Counted from the stretch's first letter, positions 35,531 to 47,654 are shown. The stretch is DNA of 64,000 nucleotides from Leuctra nigra (GCA_934045905.1 OW203764.1:22439109-22503108); one strand, 5' to 3'. Numbers and translations are program-made. Notes: generated from the letters alone by a model not told the origin.

Positions 35531-37869
35531 AAAGCGAAAAAAAATGTGAAAAAGAACATGGCCACCTGGCTGGAATAACATACTGTATTAGTTCGATCGT
35601 GTTACTTTTCTTCTCTTTGCATGAACTTTCAAACTTTCATAATATTGTAAGAGAATTATTTTAGTCTCAAACCGAGCTGTTATAAACTTGGTCATTGCTA
35701 ATTTACTCTTCATGTCAGAGTGTTCATGTGAATGTACACATTTTTAATAATCTCGCTGCAACTTATTGAATAATAAAATCACAATCACCTCGAATGCAAC
35801 TGTTGTTACGAACGCTTACTCAGTACGCGTTTGCACAGCTGCATCCAGATTATTACCGATAAAAGTGTAGAAATAGATTGTTATTTGTAACGTAGAAACG
35901 CCATCCCGCGGTTTCGGATGGTTACAGTACTACTTGGGTGGTTTTACTACACACCCCGTCAAACGTAGAGCGTCTGTTGGCTCTATTGCTATGCGATGCC
36001 ATATCAATATTTAATGTGTTTTCCATTATGAGCGAGGCGTTTTATTACGATGTGGCATACATTATTTATGACGAGCAGAATTAACAGCTTGTTACATTAA
36101 AGTCGCGCATAATATTTCCGTTTCGAAGCATGGCGCTATTCTACACAATTATGATACTTAAAATGTGCTGAAGCAAATTGAAGGCGAGGTTTTTGTTAGT
36201 TGAGGAAATGAAATTTTCGCAAAGTAAAGTAATAGGAAACCGTAATTATCAATGTATATATAACAAAGGGGTCAATTGATTTAAGATAATGTTTTGACTG
36301 ATTTGGTGAATTTTTTATTGTTATTGATGTGAGTCTGCAATTGAATACTTGGATTTTAGTATATCTTCTTTTTGCTCCGAGTTGGCCCACATTCTACTTA
36401 ATTGTTACTAAACTAATTTCAACAAAAATTTCTATAATTTGCTTTGCTACGAGTATGTCTGTAGGAAATACTTTATACTTATTTTAATAAAGTGTATTAA
36501 TATCAGCCTATATTTCATAAGCGATGTGACAATAAAATATGAATTTATTATAGTTTTTTTTTTTTATTTTTAAACTTAGGTGCACCTATACTATCAGTTT
36601 ACTCAGGTTGACTAAGAAATGAAGCGAATGAATATCATACAAGCCAAATATATTAAAATTGTAATTACAAATATAAAATACAATATACAAATAATAAAAT
36701 TTATTTGATCTGATCTTTGTACGAGTATATTATGTAAAAACAGGTAATTTTGAACGGTTTAAGACGATCAAATCGGAACAAATTGATGTTTAAATCGCAT
36801 AGATATGATCTATAAATCCCTTTATTAAAATCTAATTTTCCCGGACCTGCGCTGTCCGAGCTCTCGTGTAGCTGGGAAGTCTTCTCCCAAGCCCTCAATG
36901 AACTATTATGCAACTCAATGTATTGCTTTCGTACTTTAATAGAAATACACTGCAAGTACCTAATCAACAAATTTACAAGTATTCATCCGTTGAAATTGTT
37001 CGCATTATATAAAAAGGACGATTCCTTATATTTCTACGATATCTAGATAATTAAAAAGGGATGCCAAAATATGAAGTTTTCCCTTGAGAAGCCAGCAATT
37101 TCCTGTCCTCCAACAAACCCTTAATTAAATGTTAGCATTTACCACAGGATCAAATAATTGACTGCATTGACACTAAATACATTATGCTATGGCGGCAGCA
37201 CAGGGCCAATTATCCTCTCATATTCCATGCAACAGAATACTATTCATGGCAATTGTGAAATCATATCCACAAATAAAGATAGAGAAACTAAACCCACACA
37301 GTCCATGAAGTTATGGACTTATTCACATCTCCTTGATTCACATACCACAAAATTAAATATATTAAATGTAGACATTTGTTATGGTGATTTTTATTTGAAT
37401 GTCTTATTTTTATTGGAAAACTGATGAGCCACTGAAAGAAAGGAGACAGCATTTACGATCGTATAATTCAATTAAATTACTCGTAAAAATAAATGTAACA
37501 TGAAATAAAATACTTTTATCGCGGCAGTCAATGCCATTTTTCACATCCAGTTACTCTGATAATACAATTTAAGTAATAATTAATATGATAATTCAATACT
37601 TTTAGTGGTAGCTGTGAGGAATTCTACTAGTAACTCGTATGTGTATACGTACTGTATTAGGAGCTTTCAAACAAAAGGCTTGACGAGAAATTGAGAGAAT
37701 GCAAGTTCAAAGGACAGGAATTTGGAGTTATACGAAGTACCTTACTTATTGTCGATTTAGTAGCTGAAGAAGAAGGTGGCGTTTGGTAGGGATGTCGAAG
37801 AAGATGAGGAGAATTGAATGATTTATTTAAAAAAAAAACATATATTACGTTTCTTTGTTATACACTTAT
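35531..37869. other. AT-rich intergenic or intronic stretch
   Basis: An 89-codon minus frame (36701-36970) contains AWEKTSQLHESSDSAGPGKL, which I cannot place. It may be a transposon relic. If the SCYL2-like gene at 38147 continues leftward, this is part of its first intron. Confidence 0.4.
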
Positions 37870-38000
37870 GGCCAGATTCTCAAAAAGTAGTATCTCGTAA
37901 TACGTATTATCTTTTGATTTAATTCCATAAACACAATGTTAAATGGAAGATAATACAAAATATAGTAAGTTAGGAGATAACACTTTTTGTGAATCTGGCC
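37870..38000. mobile_element. 131-base MITE
   Basis: GGCCAGATTCTCAAAAAGTA at the left is inverted at the right as ACACTTTTTGTGAATCTGGCC-type sequence. The arms also share TATCTC against GAGATA. It lies about 150 bases downstream of the SCYL2-like exon, inside its presumed first intron. Confidence 0.8.
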
Positions 38001-38146
38001 CCTGATTGGCTCAGAACTCGTTTAGATTGAGTTGAGAATGTTACGTAGTAGACCTTTTTATTATTAATTTGTTCTAGAGAAATTATATGAACGTAATTAA
38101 CTTTTCATCTCCAAGAGCGTAACTTTGACAACAGCAACTGACATAC

Positions 38147-38311
38147 CTTCCCGTCGCTCTTCCTGTAAGCATCATGAATCCTCCAGACGAGCTCGGGTCC
38201 CGCGCTGGCCGTCTGCTTGCCGATCTCGAAGAACTGCACAATCGGATTGCTGTCGACAAGGTTCTGCGTGGCACCTCCACCGCCGCCTCCGTACTTGAGC
38301 CTTGAGAACAT
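38147..38311 (-). CDS. First coding exon of a SCYL2-like pseudokinase (partial)
   Basis: The 55-residue product starts MFSRLKYGG, has six glycines in a row (residues 8-13), then SNPIVQFFEIGKQTASAGPE and LVWRIHDAYRKSDGK. In the SCY1-like 2 family (clathrin-associated pseudokinases acting in endosome and Golgi traffic) the N-terminus has the same layout: a short amphipathic start, N-P, a F-x-x-G segment, an altered glycine loop with A-S-x-G, then L-x-W-x-I and a basic K-S segment. The exon ends AAG at 38147, followed on the minus strand by GTATGT, a consensus donor, in phase 0. The ATG at 38311 has G at -3; an in-frame ATG at 38326 is possible but has a weaker context. GC content is well above the surroundings. 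The rest of the kinase-like and HEAT-like regions is not visible in this window. The family assignment is from memory of motifs and is moderately secure. Confidence 0.6.
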
Positions 38312-39198
38312 CGCCGGCGCTGGCATCGACGACTTCGACACACGAGGATCGATCACTCACGTCGACAAACACTCGATTGTCGAACACGGCGAGAAATGTT
38401 CGCGTACAAATTAATGTAGGTCAATTAAGCGACGATAACTACCCGCAAGAGAATGCTTGCTAGCACGAGGTAGTAAATAAGAATTACTTCGATTTCAATT
38501 AAACTATCAAATAGTCTTTCCAACTCAATTAAACAATGACGTAACAGAAAGCAAAACACGAGTGTTTTCACGGAGATAGTTATAATGCCGATCTTCTTTG
38601 AACTCAATCCCGACAAAATTTAATCTAAACAGTTTTGACAGCCTTTGAATGAATGTAAATCAAAATGTAAATCAATTTTTTTATGTCCTCACAATATGTG
38701 ATGTGAATGTTAATCGGGATCACACGAATGACAATAGATTCGCCGCAGAATTGTCTCTCTGCGTTTTAAACCGTTTGGCGATTTCGAAGTCTCTACAGGA
38801 TCAGCTGGACGAATAGAGGTCAAATACTGACTTGGGAAGGGTCAGATTAGGGTCAGAGGACGGTATGAGTTTTTAAATGGCATCCATAAATCGTCCCTAT
38901 TGTTGTGATCACTAATATTATACGATATCGTTTTATTTTATGTGTTCGTAGATCGATACGATGAGTCGTCTCTTCGAGTCCTCGACGGTCAGTCTCGCAG
39001 ATTCTGTGGAGCACAAAAAGACAGTGGGAAGTTTAAATTAATTATACAAGTTGAATACAATTTTTAATACATTTTTATGCTGATGAATAAGACTGCGAAA
39101 TGGAATTTAAAAAGTTATAAACGGATTATTTCGAAAGACGTAGACAAGATCATTTAAAATACGATTTTCGGTTGTCTTCAGTTTCAAAAGAAATTCCA
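38312..39198. other. Upstream flank of the SCYL2-like exon
   Basis: CpG-richer sequence continues to about 38400 (5' untranslated or promoter region). The rest is AT-rich without a recognised feature. A CG-richer patch at 38950-39000 is unexplained. Confidence 0.4.
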
Positions 39199-39274
39199 GG
39201 AGGCCAAGTCTTGAAACTTACGCCTTCAGGACGCAAACGCTCTAGGACGTCAACAAGTCCCATTTACTGTAAGA
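39199..39274 (-). repeat. Exon-like unit, inverted copy 1
   Basis: A 76-base segment, inverse complement of 39441-39516 with about two or three differences. On the minus strand it starts with TCTTACAG, a splice-acceptor-like end, then TAAATGGGACTTG. From the ATG at 39263 a 37-codon frame reads MGLVDVLERLRPEGVSFKTW before diverging, with its stop at 39150. A donor-like GGCGTAAGT lies inside. Confidence 0.75.
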
Positions 39275-39440
39275 GTGATCGACATTGAAACATAAAGTCA
39301 AGCCACTTATTTGATTGTCATCCAGCAATCTATTGGAAACAATTTATTAACATTATAATTATTATTACAGATATTATACAGTCATAAAACCTAATTCAAA
39401 ATTAAGCTAAACAGTTAAAGGTAGATTTCAAGGTCATCAT

Positions 39441-39516
39441 TCTTACAGTAAATGGGACTTTATGACGTCCTAGAGCGTTTGCGTCCTGAAGGCGTAAGTT
39501 TCAAGACTTGGCCTCC
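39441..39516 (+). repeat. Exon-like unit, inverted copy 2
   Basis: The partner of 39199-39274, separated from it by 166 bases. The same acceptor-like TCTTACAG, start codon (39452) and GGCGTAAGT donor-like word are kept. Confidence 0.75.
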
Positions 39517-39847
39517 AGTGGATAAAGCTCCAAAGTGCTTTGGGTTTCGTATTATCCCATGCAAAACCCATTGTAAAGCGGTTATCTACTTCTTGCTCGG
39601 ACTGTCAAAACCCAATCAAAAACCACCGTCTCTCCAATCTCGCTTAATCTCTCTCGGCTTGATAGGTATATTATTATATTTTATCGAAAACTCCCCGTAC
39701 CTCCATGGTTATAAATTGAGACGCTATCGCTGCGATGTGATAAGTTCGATAATAATCGATCGAAATAATCTCGACTTCCACAATCGAGCATCGTCTTTAT
39801 TCGGTCCTGTCGATCAAACAAAACTTCATATCGCAGAGAATCCCTGA
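39452..39847 (+). CDS. Unresolved 131-codon open frame starting in the inverted duplication
   Basis: Starts MGLYDVLERLRPEGVSFKTW inside the duplicated unit, with an in-frame TAA directly before the ATG. It continues with a cysteine-containing stretch (FRIIPCKTHCKA), two hydrophobic segments (about residues 44-50 and 67-79) and a basic middle (KLRRYRC). I recognise no family. The frame is longer than most random frames here and the first 22 codons are kept in the inverted copy, which favours some past coding use. Alternatively the donor-like GGC|GTAAGT at 39490-39498 makes it a short coding exon of about 50 bases and the rest intron. No partner exons were found. Confidence 0.25.
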   Translation: MGLYDVLERLRPEGVSFKTWPPVDKAPKCFGFRIIPCKTHCKAVIYFLLGLSKPNQKPPSLQSRLISLGLIGILLYFIENSPYLHGYKLRRYRCDVISSIIIDRNNLDFHNRASSLFGPVDQTKLHIAENP

Positions 39848-41167
39848 TTGGGGAGCTGTTGAATGGATTGAAAAAATGGTCAAAAGCTTCCTGGTGGCTT
39901 GTGAGTAAAAGAAAAGTTAAAGGACCGTTTTATAACAAAGGGCTCAATTCTCTAAAATATATAGAGCTTGATTGAAGATTCCGTTCGTTTAGATGAATGG
40001 TACAGTTCAAATTAAGCTGCTGAATTGTTTTGAAAAGTATATTTTTTGTAACAAATTGGTAAGTCGAAGTCTCAATCGTATTACATGAGTAATTAATGGT
40101 TTTATAAAATTTGGAATGGAAAATTCCTGGCTTACCTTAAGGGTTTGTTTTCTTGTACAATAAACTTCCCCTGGAGCCCAAATGAGCTAAATCTTGGATT
40201 GAGTATTGAGTATTTTATGTCAACAATTACCCAACGTCGTATTTAATTTTAATATTCTAATTTAATTTTGTTTTACACCATCAATTTTCTATAGCTATAT
40301 ATATTATATTCTACAACTTACACTTTTTCCAATTTGGCAGACAAATAAAAATACAAGTTTCATCAAGTTGAACGAGATTTTGCAAAGAATTCTCGTTAAC
40401 AACGTATTATACGTCTAGTAAGAGCGACACATGAATGATCAAAGCCCCGACACGCGTAATCCAAGGCTAGGGAGGAAGATGAAACTAACACACCCTTCAT
40501 TTTAGTATTTGTGGAGCTTAGAAGGTTTTAATCAAAAGAGAATTAAATCCAGGAGGAAATATTTCAGAAACTAAGTTTTCAAACATTTCAGATAAATTGT
40601 GTAAAACAGGAAATCGTAGTAACGTATAAGTTGAGTACGTAGTCTCTAAAATGTGTTCGTTTTGTACAAATATATGTTAAAAAAAACAATAATACAAGTA
40701 ACGAGCCCATTTTTTAAATGTTTGACAATAATGTTTAGCTCCAATTATCAGCAACCATTTAGAGTTTGACTTGACTCCGGCGGTCAGAGTACAGGTTTTA
40801 GACCATATACCGACATTTGATGCCTATAGCCTCGCATATAGAATAATTATTACATATATTCTATATTGTAATGATGAAACTCATACATTTGTATATGTAA
40901 TTTAAAGTTTTTTCAACTAATGTTATAAAGTTATAACTTGGTTGCTGCTCATTGCTATAACGGTCATAGCGTAATTCTTCAAGCCCAAGAAGCAGACTCA
41001 AGTTCTGATAGTTGTCTGATAGTTGTTATAGTATTCATAACAACAGTAGATATTACACTCTTTAGTGGTATTAAACGCATCTAATCTCGATTTTCCAGCA
41101 ACAAGTAGGTAAATATTTGAAATGTCGGTATGTTTCGTTTCATATTATTATTCTAAACCAATCACAT
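39848..41167. other. AT-rich intergenic stretch
   Basis: No frames of note and no repeats recognised. Confidence 0.55.
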
Positions 41168-41185
41168 TTCCCTCTCCCCCCCTCT

Positions 41186-41247
<62 letters not shown>

Positions 41248-41275
41248 CTCTCTCTCTCTCTTTCTCTCTCTCTCC
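41168..41275. repeat. Long polypyrimidine tract with (TC)n
   Basis: About 108 bases of C and T broken by a single G at 41245. The first 25 bases are C-rich and the rest is (TC)n. The 99-codon frame across it is a leucine/serine repeat and not a gene. The mirror-symmetric tract could form triplex DNA. Confidence 0.95.
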
Positions 41276-43546
41276 ATTTCATCCGCTAGTTTGCAATGGC
41301 GTGACGTCATATACCGTGCATGGTTGTGTTGTCTACTTGTATATACGAGTAATTTGAGGACCTCCTCTCAGTTCCCAGAGACCGTCAAAGCGAATGGCAC
41401 AAAACAAACAGAATAGCATGATCTTCTGACAGGTGTTCTATCACGAAGTAATCGGAAATAACACCCCCTTTACACCCCCCTTTCATCCCCATCCTCTCGT
41501 GAACGACCCCTTTCATAACTATCACAGAGCAATAGGTAGGTTAAAGGTGTACGTGGGAGAGTAGGAGAGAAGATGGAGAGGTACTGAGTGTGCAGTAGAG
41601 AAGTTCACTCCCGTTATTAATTCAGATGATGAAGCAGATTTGAAATGGAGCAGTGTTGACGAATTGTTCATATTTTCAGTGCTTTGCAGTTAGCTTTTGT
41701 GATTTGGAATGCATTAATACCGTTGTAAGTATGTTTGAAATATGGTGGCATCAGACAAAGCAGCAGCATATTACCAAAATAAGGAAAAAAAATAGTACCT
41801 ATAACTTGATATTTGAAATATTTGTATAGTCCAGTATAGTTTTAAAGTACTTTTTATAGTTTATAGTTTTTATAGTTATCTTTTCTGTATGACACACAAT
41901 GATGAATGATTTTTTTAACAACACTGCTTTTGTTTTTTACATGGTTGAGTCATAAAGATACGTAATGTATCTCTAAGGGGTTGAATAGACTTTTGAAATA
42001 TGTGCTTTTCTTGTATTAGTACTCAAAATAATATTTAAATAACAAAATAATCCTCTGCTGCAGGTGGCTGCAACCATGTTGCAATAAGTTAAGTTGAGAT
42101 GAGATAAGATAAGATAAGATAAGATAAGAGATATGCAAAGTTGTTAGGATTTCTTCTTTTCAGCAATTCTATTTGTTTTTCTAAATCTATTTTAGAACAA
42201 ATTATGGCAATCGAAAATCAATTGAAGTTGTCAAGGGGGTAATAAATGAAAGTTTAAAGCCAAATTTGAAAAATAAGTCGATTCCAATCATTTTGTTCAC
42301 AATAGATGTCGTCCCAACAGCTCATTTAAATAATTAGTTAATTTAATTTTACTAATAGGCCACAATAATCCCCTTCCCACCTTCATCCTTACCCTTTCTT
42401 CATCACGTCCCAATCAATCATGATCATCTTCATGATCATTCATTCTTTCTTCTTTGCCTGGTTGCAAAACAGTCCTACGTTAAACAAAACTATTTTATAA
42501 TGTTTTCGTTCCTTGAAACGATGGAGGAGCCTCATTTGAATCCAGTGCGACTAGTGGAGGTGCCGGTTACAGTCGGCAAAATTTGAATCAGTAAATCAGA
42601 AATCAGCGTCAATATATCCTAAAAAAGTGATACAAGTCTCGAGAACGAATGTTCAATTGCATTCACAAATCAGATATCCGCCCCCGCATCAGCTGCTCGA
42701 CACACGGCAAAGTACCTGCGTCACAACTCTATGAAATATGAACGAAATCAAATAATGTTCCATCGGTCGAGAATTGCCGTCAATATGTTCCGATCAGTTG
42801 AACCCTATTACTGTACACCCCCAAAACTGGGATGATTTACTGATCGACGCTACAATCTGGGCAGCGAGTGCCTCAATCAATTGAACTTTATTGCTGTGTT
42901 CAAACATGGATTCATGATTCAATCGAATCCTGAAGGACTGGCAATTAAAATCGGATTCGACTCCATTGATATGACATTTAAAATCTATTGAAAAGAATTT
43001 CTCTTTCAAAGTGAGTTTAAAAAGTCGAAAGATACAAGTGTAGTCATTATAATGTGCAAGCGTATTTTTAAATAGGACTTCTCTAATGAGCTTTTTACAT
43101 TCGAAAATAAAAACATTCGAAATTCTAGTTTCAATCTAGTTCCAAAACTTTCATTAAATAGATCAAACAATAGTTTGAACGAGTAAAAATGAATGTAGTG
43201 ACAAATGTAGAGCATATTAATATTTTTCGAAGTGTATAACAAGATCTGGGGATGCACTGGATTAAATTGACGTCCTGGGAAATAAACTACTCGGAAAAAT
43301 CGGATTTCAATTTTAAATTTAATTAAAGTTAGATAAGGTTACAGTGGCTTGTAAAACCACAAAGTCTGTTCAGGGTAGTAATTGACAAAACAAGAATAGC
43401 AGAAATGATCGTCATCGTTCGCTGAGCAGATTTCATTCCCGAGAGCAACATCAAAAAACGCGAGCGAAGGCAAAAAAAACAATCGAACGTATAAGTTATT
43501 ACTAACAATCATTCATTCACACATCGAACCCCCATTGCCGGCATAC
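41276..43546. other. AT-rich stretch with a GATAA microsatellite
   Basis: A GATAA pentamer array of about six units lies at 42096-42128. Short minus frames at 42794 and 43006 are unsupported. Confidence 0.55.
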
Positions 43547-43960
43547 CTGTTGCTGTAGCTACCGCCTACTAGAGCGTCGCGAACTCTGTCCGCTGCTGCC
43601 TCCAGTAAACACTTGTGCGAATCTCGTCGGGGACGAAGTCGCTGTGGTGGTCAGGATCTCTTGGTCTGTGCTCTGGTCCGTCGACTGGGGATGGAGAACG
43701 GCGGCGACTTGGCGCGCGCGATTTCGAGAGACGACTGCTGGCGAGGCGACGGCAAGGGAAGCAACACCGACCCGGCATGACCTGACGACGCCGTGCGCAA
43801 TGCGCGGCTCCATCCAGCTTCTAACCGAGCTACCACAGCCGAGCCAGGGTGAGATGAGGAGAGAACATGATCGCGGCATTGGCGATGACGAAACGTGACC
43901 GAACGATGAGGAGCATTGTGAAATGAGGACACGATGACTTTTTTTAGCTTCATGTAAAAT
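43547..43960 (-). other. CpG-rich segment ending in a splice donor; candidate noncoding first exon
   Basis: About 400 CG-rich bases. On the minus strand the segment runs to AGCTACAGCAACAG, followed by GTATGC at 43546-43541, a fair donor. Several overlapping frames of 69-136 codons on both strands come from composition; the longest is rich in serine, arginine and valine and has no recognisable family. Its strand and donor would suit a 5' untranslated first exon splicing toward the SCYL2-like exon 5.2 kb away, but no acceptor upstream of that exon is convincing. It may serve another gene. Confidence 0.35.
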
Positions 43961-44275
43961 GAAAGACAAAACTAATTTTTATATTTTTTTATTACTAGGA
44001 TATACAGCTGCTGCCGTTTCTCGCAGCTCAACCTCCAGTTATCTCTACTTTTCTACTAATTTATTAATTCATTGATAAAAAAATAGTCTAAGTCCACGAC
44101 ACGACTACTCTTTTTAGCTTCATATAAAATGAATGACAAAACTAATTTTTGTAATTTTTTTATATACGAGGATTTAAACTTCTGCCGTTTCTCGCAGCTC
44201 AACCTCCAGTTATCTAAATATTTCTACTAATTTAATTAGTTCATTGATAAAAAAAATAGTCTAAGTCCATTTAGT
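43936..44275. repeat. Tandem duplication, unit 170 bases
   Basis: Unit 1 (about 43936-44100) and unit 2 (about 44106-44275) share TTTTTAGCTTCAT, AATGACAAAACTAATTTTT, CTGCCGTTTCTCGCAGCTCA and AATAGTCTAAGTCCA, with small indels. The first unit overlaps the edge of the CpG-rich segment. Confidence 0.85.
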
Positions 44276-45402
44276 GGATGGATATTTTGTTCAAATAAAA
44301 ATGATTTGCGAACGTCATCAAATTTTATACCCTCGCGAAACTAATTTAAAAAACGAACAAAAGTATGAAATCTGCTTGGGTTTCTAAGGCGGACAAGGAT
44401 TCCGGTTGCAATCAATCTTATTTTGCTGGTATGGCCTTTGGGTTTACGGGCCTCTTTTCCTTTTTATGGATCTTTACACTCGTTTTACGGCATTTTCTTT
44501 CTCTGCTCTTTTTAGGACTGTTTAATTTGTTCTTACCATTTGAGCCCAGACACTTTTTAACTGTGTTTTAGCCCTCGCGTTTAGTGAACATCAAGTAAAC
44601 TTTAGGGTCATTAAGATCCCAATAAGATCACCAATTTAAAAAATGGGAAATCTAGTTACTCAGCTGGATGTACTAGTTGGGTCCAGTCTAGTGGAGTTTA
44701 GTTACTCAACTAGAATATCTAGAACTAGAGTATGAACTATAACGGAGTATAATTGGTACTTTAACCGGACAATTTGGCCGATTACGTAATCAACCCTCTA
44801 GCTACTCATGTATGAATGGAAATGTACATGCATCCCTAGAACATAAGACTGCATAATCTGATGCTTGTTGATTTTCGTAGAATGCCGAGAGCTATGCTAT
44901 TGATACTCACCTTCGACCCAATTTCAATGAAATAGCCAGTGACCAGGAAATCGATATGCTCAATACTATAGGTCAGACAGGTTTCTGTCAAAGTCAGTGT
45001 TAAAACCAACCGCGTTTTACTTCCATTTGCAATTTGATTGGATCATATTATAGCTACGGCAGAAAAAGATGCGATAGAAGATGATCAATCGTGTTTGTAT
45101 GTCACAGTCAGTATTAGGTAATTAATATTATACAAATTGGCATTAGAAAACAAAATTATTATAGCAACTATTGGTTGATAGATGTGTCTGTTGAGTACTG
45201 ACAGATGACTTACAGAGACTTACTTCCATTCTATATTTTAGACAACTCAGCTAACTCACCCTTTCTCTTCACTGCTTTGGACCACTTGTTGACAGTTCAG
45301 AATGTTGACTCTGTTTGGAGCACTGGATGCAACCAAAGATCTTACAACGTATATATTTATTTATATATAATTTCAAAGAGTGTATGGACTCAACAAAGTT
45401 GA
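44276..45402. other. AT-rich stretch with one small hydrophobic frame
   Basis: The 68-codon plus frame at 44365-44571 has a hydrophobic core from about residue 20 to 58 that could span a membrane. It has no recognisable family and no second line of evidence. A CTAGT-rich patch lies at 44650-44740. Confidence 0.35.
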
Positions 45403-45620
45403 TGATTCACTGTAGTTCAGTGGTCAGAACATTGGTCCGGCAATTCAAGGGTCGTGAGCTCGAATCCCACCGGTGGCATCCTTTTAGAATGTTTATATAG
45501 TTACCTGAGAACGCACATCTCTTCATATCATCCTGACTCCACGGAAGTTCTCCACAGAAACCTACATTCTCATGTCAGGAAATGTCATCATCTTTCAATT
45601 CAATTCAGGTAGGATACTAT
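45403..45620 (+). mobile_element. tRNA-derived SINE family C
   Basis: The A-box-like TGTAGTTCAGTGGTCAGAAC (45411-45430) and B box GAGCTCGAATCCC (45456-45468) have tRNA spacing. A T-arm-like helix GTGAG/CCCAC closes around the B box. The acceptor stem does not pair, so this is a SINE head or tRNA pseudogene, not a working tRNA. A body without coding follows to about 45620. Confidence 0.65.
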
Positions 45621-47540
45621 TTGACCCATCCCCTTACTAGTTGAGACTGCATTAGTTTCTTCCCAAGGATAGAAAATATGGATAGGGTAGGGATATGTGG
45701 GCATGGAAAGAAATATAACCTGTTTTAAAATTTGAATAAATGTGGTTATACATTTTGCCTGTAGATGATTTTTTTACATCAGTTGAAACTTGAATTCTTC
45801 CCAGAGTGCATCACTGTACATTTTATGTTTTCTCCGTTTCAATATCATATTTATTTGTACAATTTCGCTCAAGCCCTTCACATTGAACTCATTAATGAGA
45901 CCCTCGAAGTTCGATTTGATAAGCGTGGGATTCACAATTGAAAAGTAAAGTGAACAGATTTGTGAAAGCTTTTATTCATAATTTCATTGCGTAAAATGTT
46001 TGGATCACTTCACTCATTCATGTATTTGTCCTTCTAGTACATGCTACATATTTGAGGGGATGGGGAGGAAACCGGGGTAAGCGCCAAAACCTGTATTCTG
46101 AAATTAAGCCATAATCCTCTTTTCTGTATCATTGATTCTACTTGATTTACTGGCGCTCTGAAGAATTCCTTTGTGATGCTCTTTATGATGGCAATATGGA
46201 AGTAAGAGACATGTTATATTTGCCATGTTTATTGTTTTATAATTTTTTTTAAATTATTTATTTAACGTGTTTTTCTCCCAACTTTCTTTTGTACGATATT
46301 TTACAATAAGCTTTCCAATCTATACTGCTGACATCTTGTAGCGGGCGATCCAGCAGTTGAAAGTTTGACTATTCCTCTCATCTAGAATATAAATTGCAAC
46401 ATTTTGAAAGATAATTTTACAATCGAAAAGTCAGATAATGGAGATCGAACTCGAATGCTTGACACATTTTGCTCGCACGGGAAATCTCAAACAAATCAAC
46501 AAGTTCTGAACTTTGTCGTGGAGTTTCTATAAGTTATTCGAATTCAATCGAAATGAGTTGCGTTGGAATGCGTTTAAGGAATTCTATTTGTGTTCGGAGT
46601 TGGACAAAACCGAAAACTCTCTTTCGCCGATGAGAGCAATAATTCCAGTTCAGCCTAACGAACGGCTCTTAATCAATATAATGTTAATTATAATAATAAT
46701 AGGAATACTACATGAAAATGTGTAATACTGTTTTTGTTTGTTTCCTACCTGTTTTGTACCTAAGGTTCGGATTAAGCAAAATGATTAAAACGAACATTCG
46801 TTTCAAGTCCTTTGATCAACAAGATTAATTTTCATTGTTTATTCCATTTAGCCAACTACACTAATTTTTAAATTTTTTCTATTTTCAAAGGACCAAATCT
46901 CATATTTTTAATTTGTTTTAAATTCAACATCTACTAACTTTAACAATGCAATTTGAGCAATACGCTACATGCACATGTACTCAATAAAAGGGCTTGATTA
47001 GCATCATACAACAGAGAGTATTTATATTGAGTTCGTAACACCGGTAATTAATGAAACAGTAACCATAATGAGAGAAACAATGCAGTCTATAATGCAGTTT
47101 CGTTTCGTTTAACGGACAATGTTCATATGGTTCGTAGCTTGTAATATCAATCCCCTTATTACTGTATTGCTATTTCTTCTTGTCTTTGTACAACTTCTAC
47201 GGCGAGTTATGTCAAAGATGTGTCAAAGGTGACACAAAATAAAATTGAGTGAAAATTTTACAATGATACAATCCACTTGAAAGTGTTGTGTCTTCAAAAC
47301 AGTTACAATATCAAATTTATATTGTTTCCAATATCAGATTTATTTATCCATCAAAGGATTACAATACGTATCATACACTGTTACAGCGGATTGCTAAGAA
47401 TTTACCATACTTATCAACCAGGAGGTCCATTCTAGAACGATTTCTCAATTCCATTCTGATGGAATCCGGCTACGGCCATAAGGATTAACATTACATGAAA
47501 TCAAATTCAAGGGGAATTGGGAATTTAAAGTTATAGAATT
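45621..47540. other. AT-rich intergenic stretch
   Basis: Frames at 46513 and 47288 lack recognisable products. No repeat was recognised. Confidence 0.55.
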
Positions 47541-47654
47541 GGGCCCCTGAACGAAATAATTTCGGTCTGCTATCATACTTCACTGCCATAAGTGAAACAT
47601 TGATGTGGATTTCAGACTGAAATGATTGCGATTTCGTTACAGAATAAGGGGCCC
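47541..47654. mobile_element. MITE-like element, TTCTATAACGAAA family
   Basis: GGGCCCCTGAACGAAATAAT at the left and, inverted, ATTTCGTTACAGAATAAGGG plus GCCC at the right. The interior CATAAGTGAAACATTGATGT parallels the centre of 8926-9040. A fragment of the 1141-1284 family abuts it on the right (47662-47681). Confidence 0.75.

Noticed and set aside
41117..41416. 99-codon plus-strand frame
   Set aside because: A third of it is a serine/leucine run from the TC microsatellite.
43559..43969. 136-codon minus-strand frame
   Set aside because: Several frames are open together in this GC-rich segment, which indicates composition rather than coding.
44365..44571. 68-codon hydrophobic plus-strand frame
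   Set aside because: A hydrophobic product is common from T-rich DNA; there is no homologue I can name.
45403..45478. Functional tRNA gene
   Set aside because: The acceptor stem does not pair and position 33 is not T; it is better explained as a SINE head.
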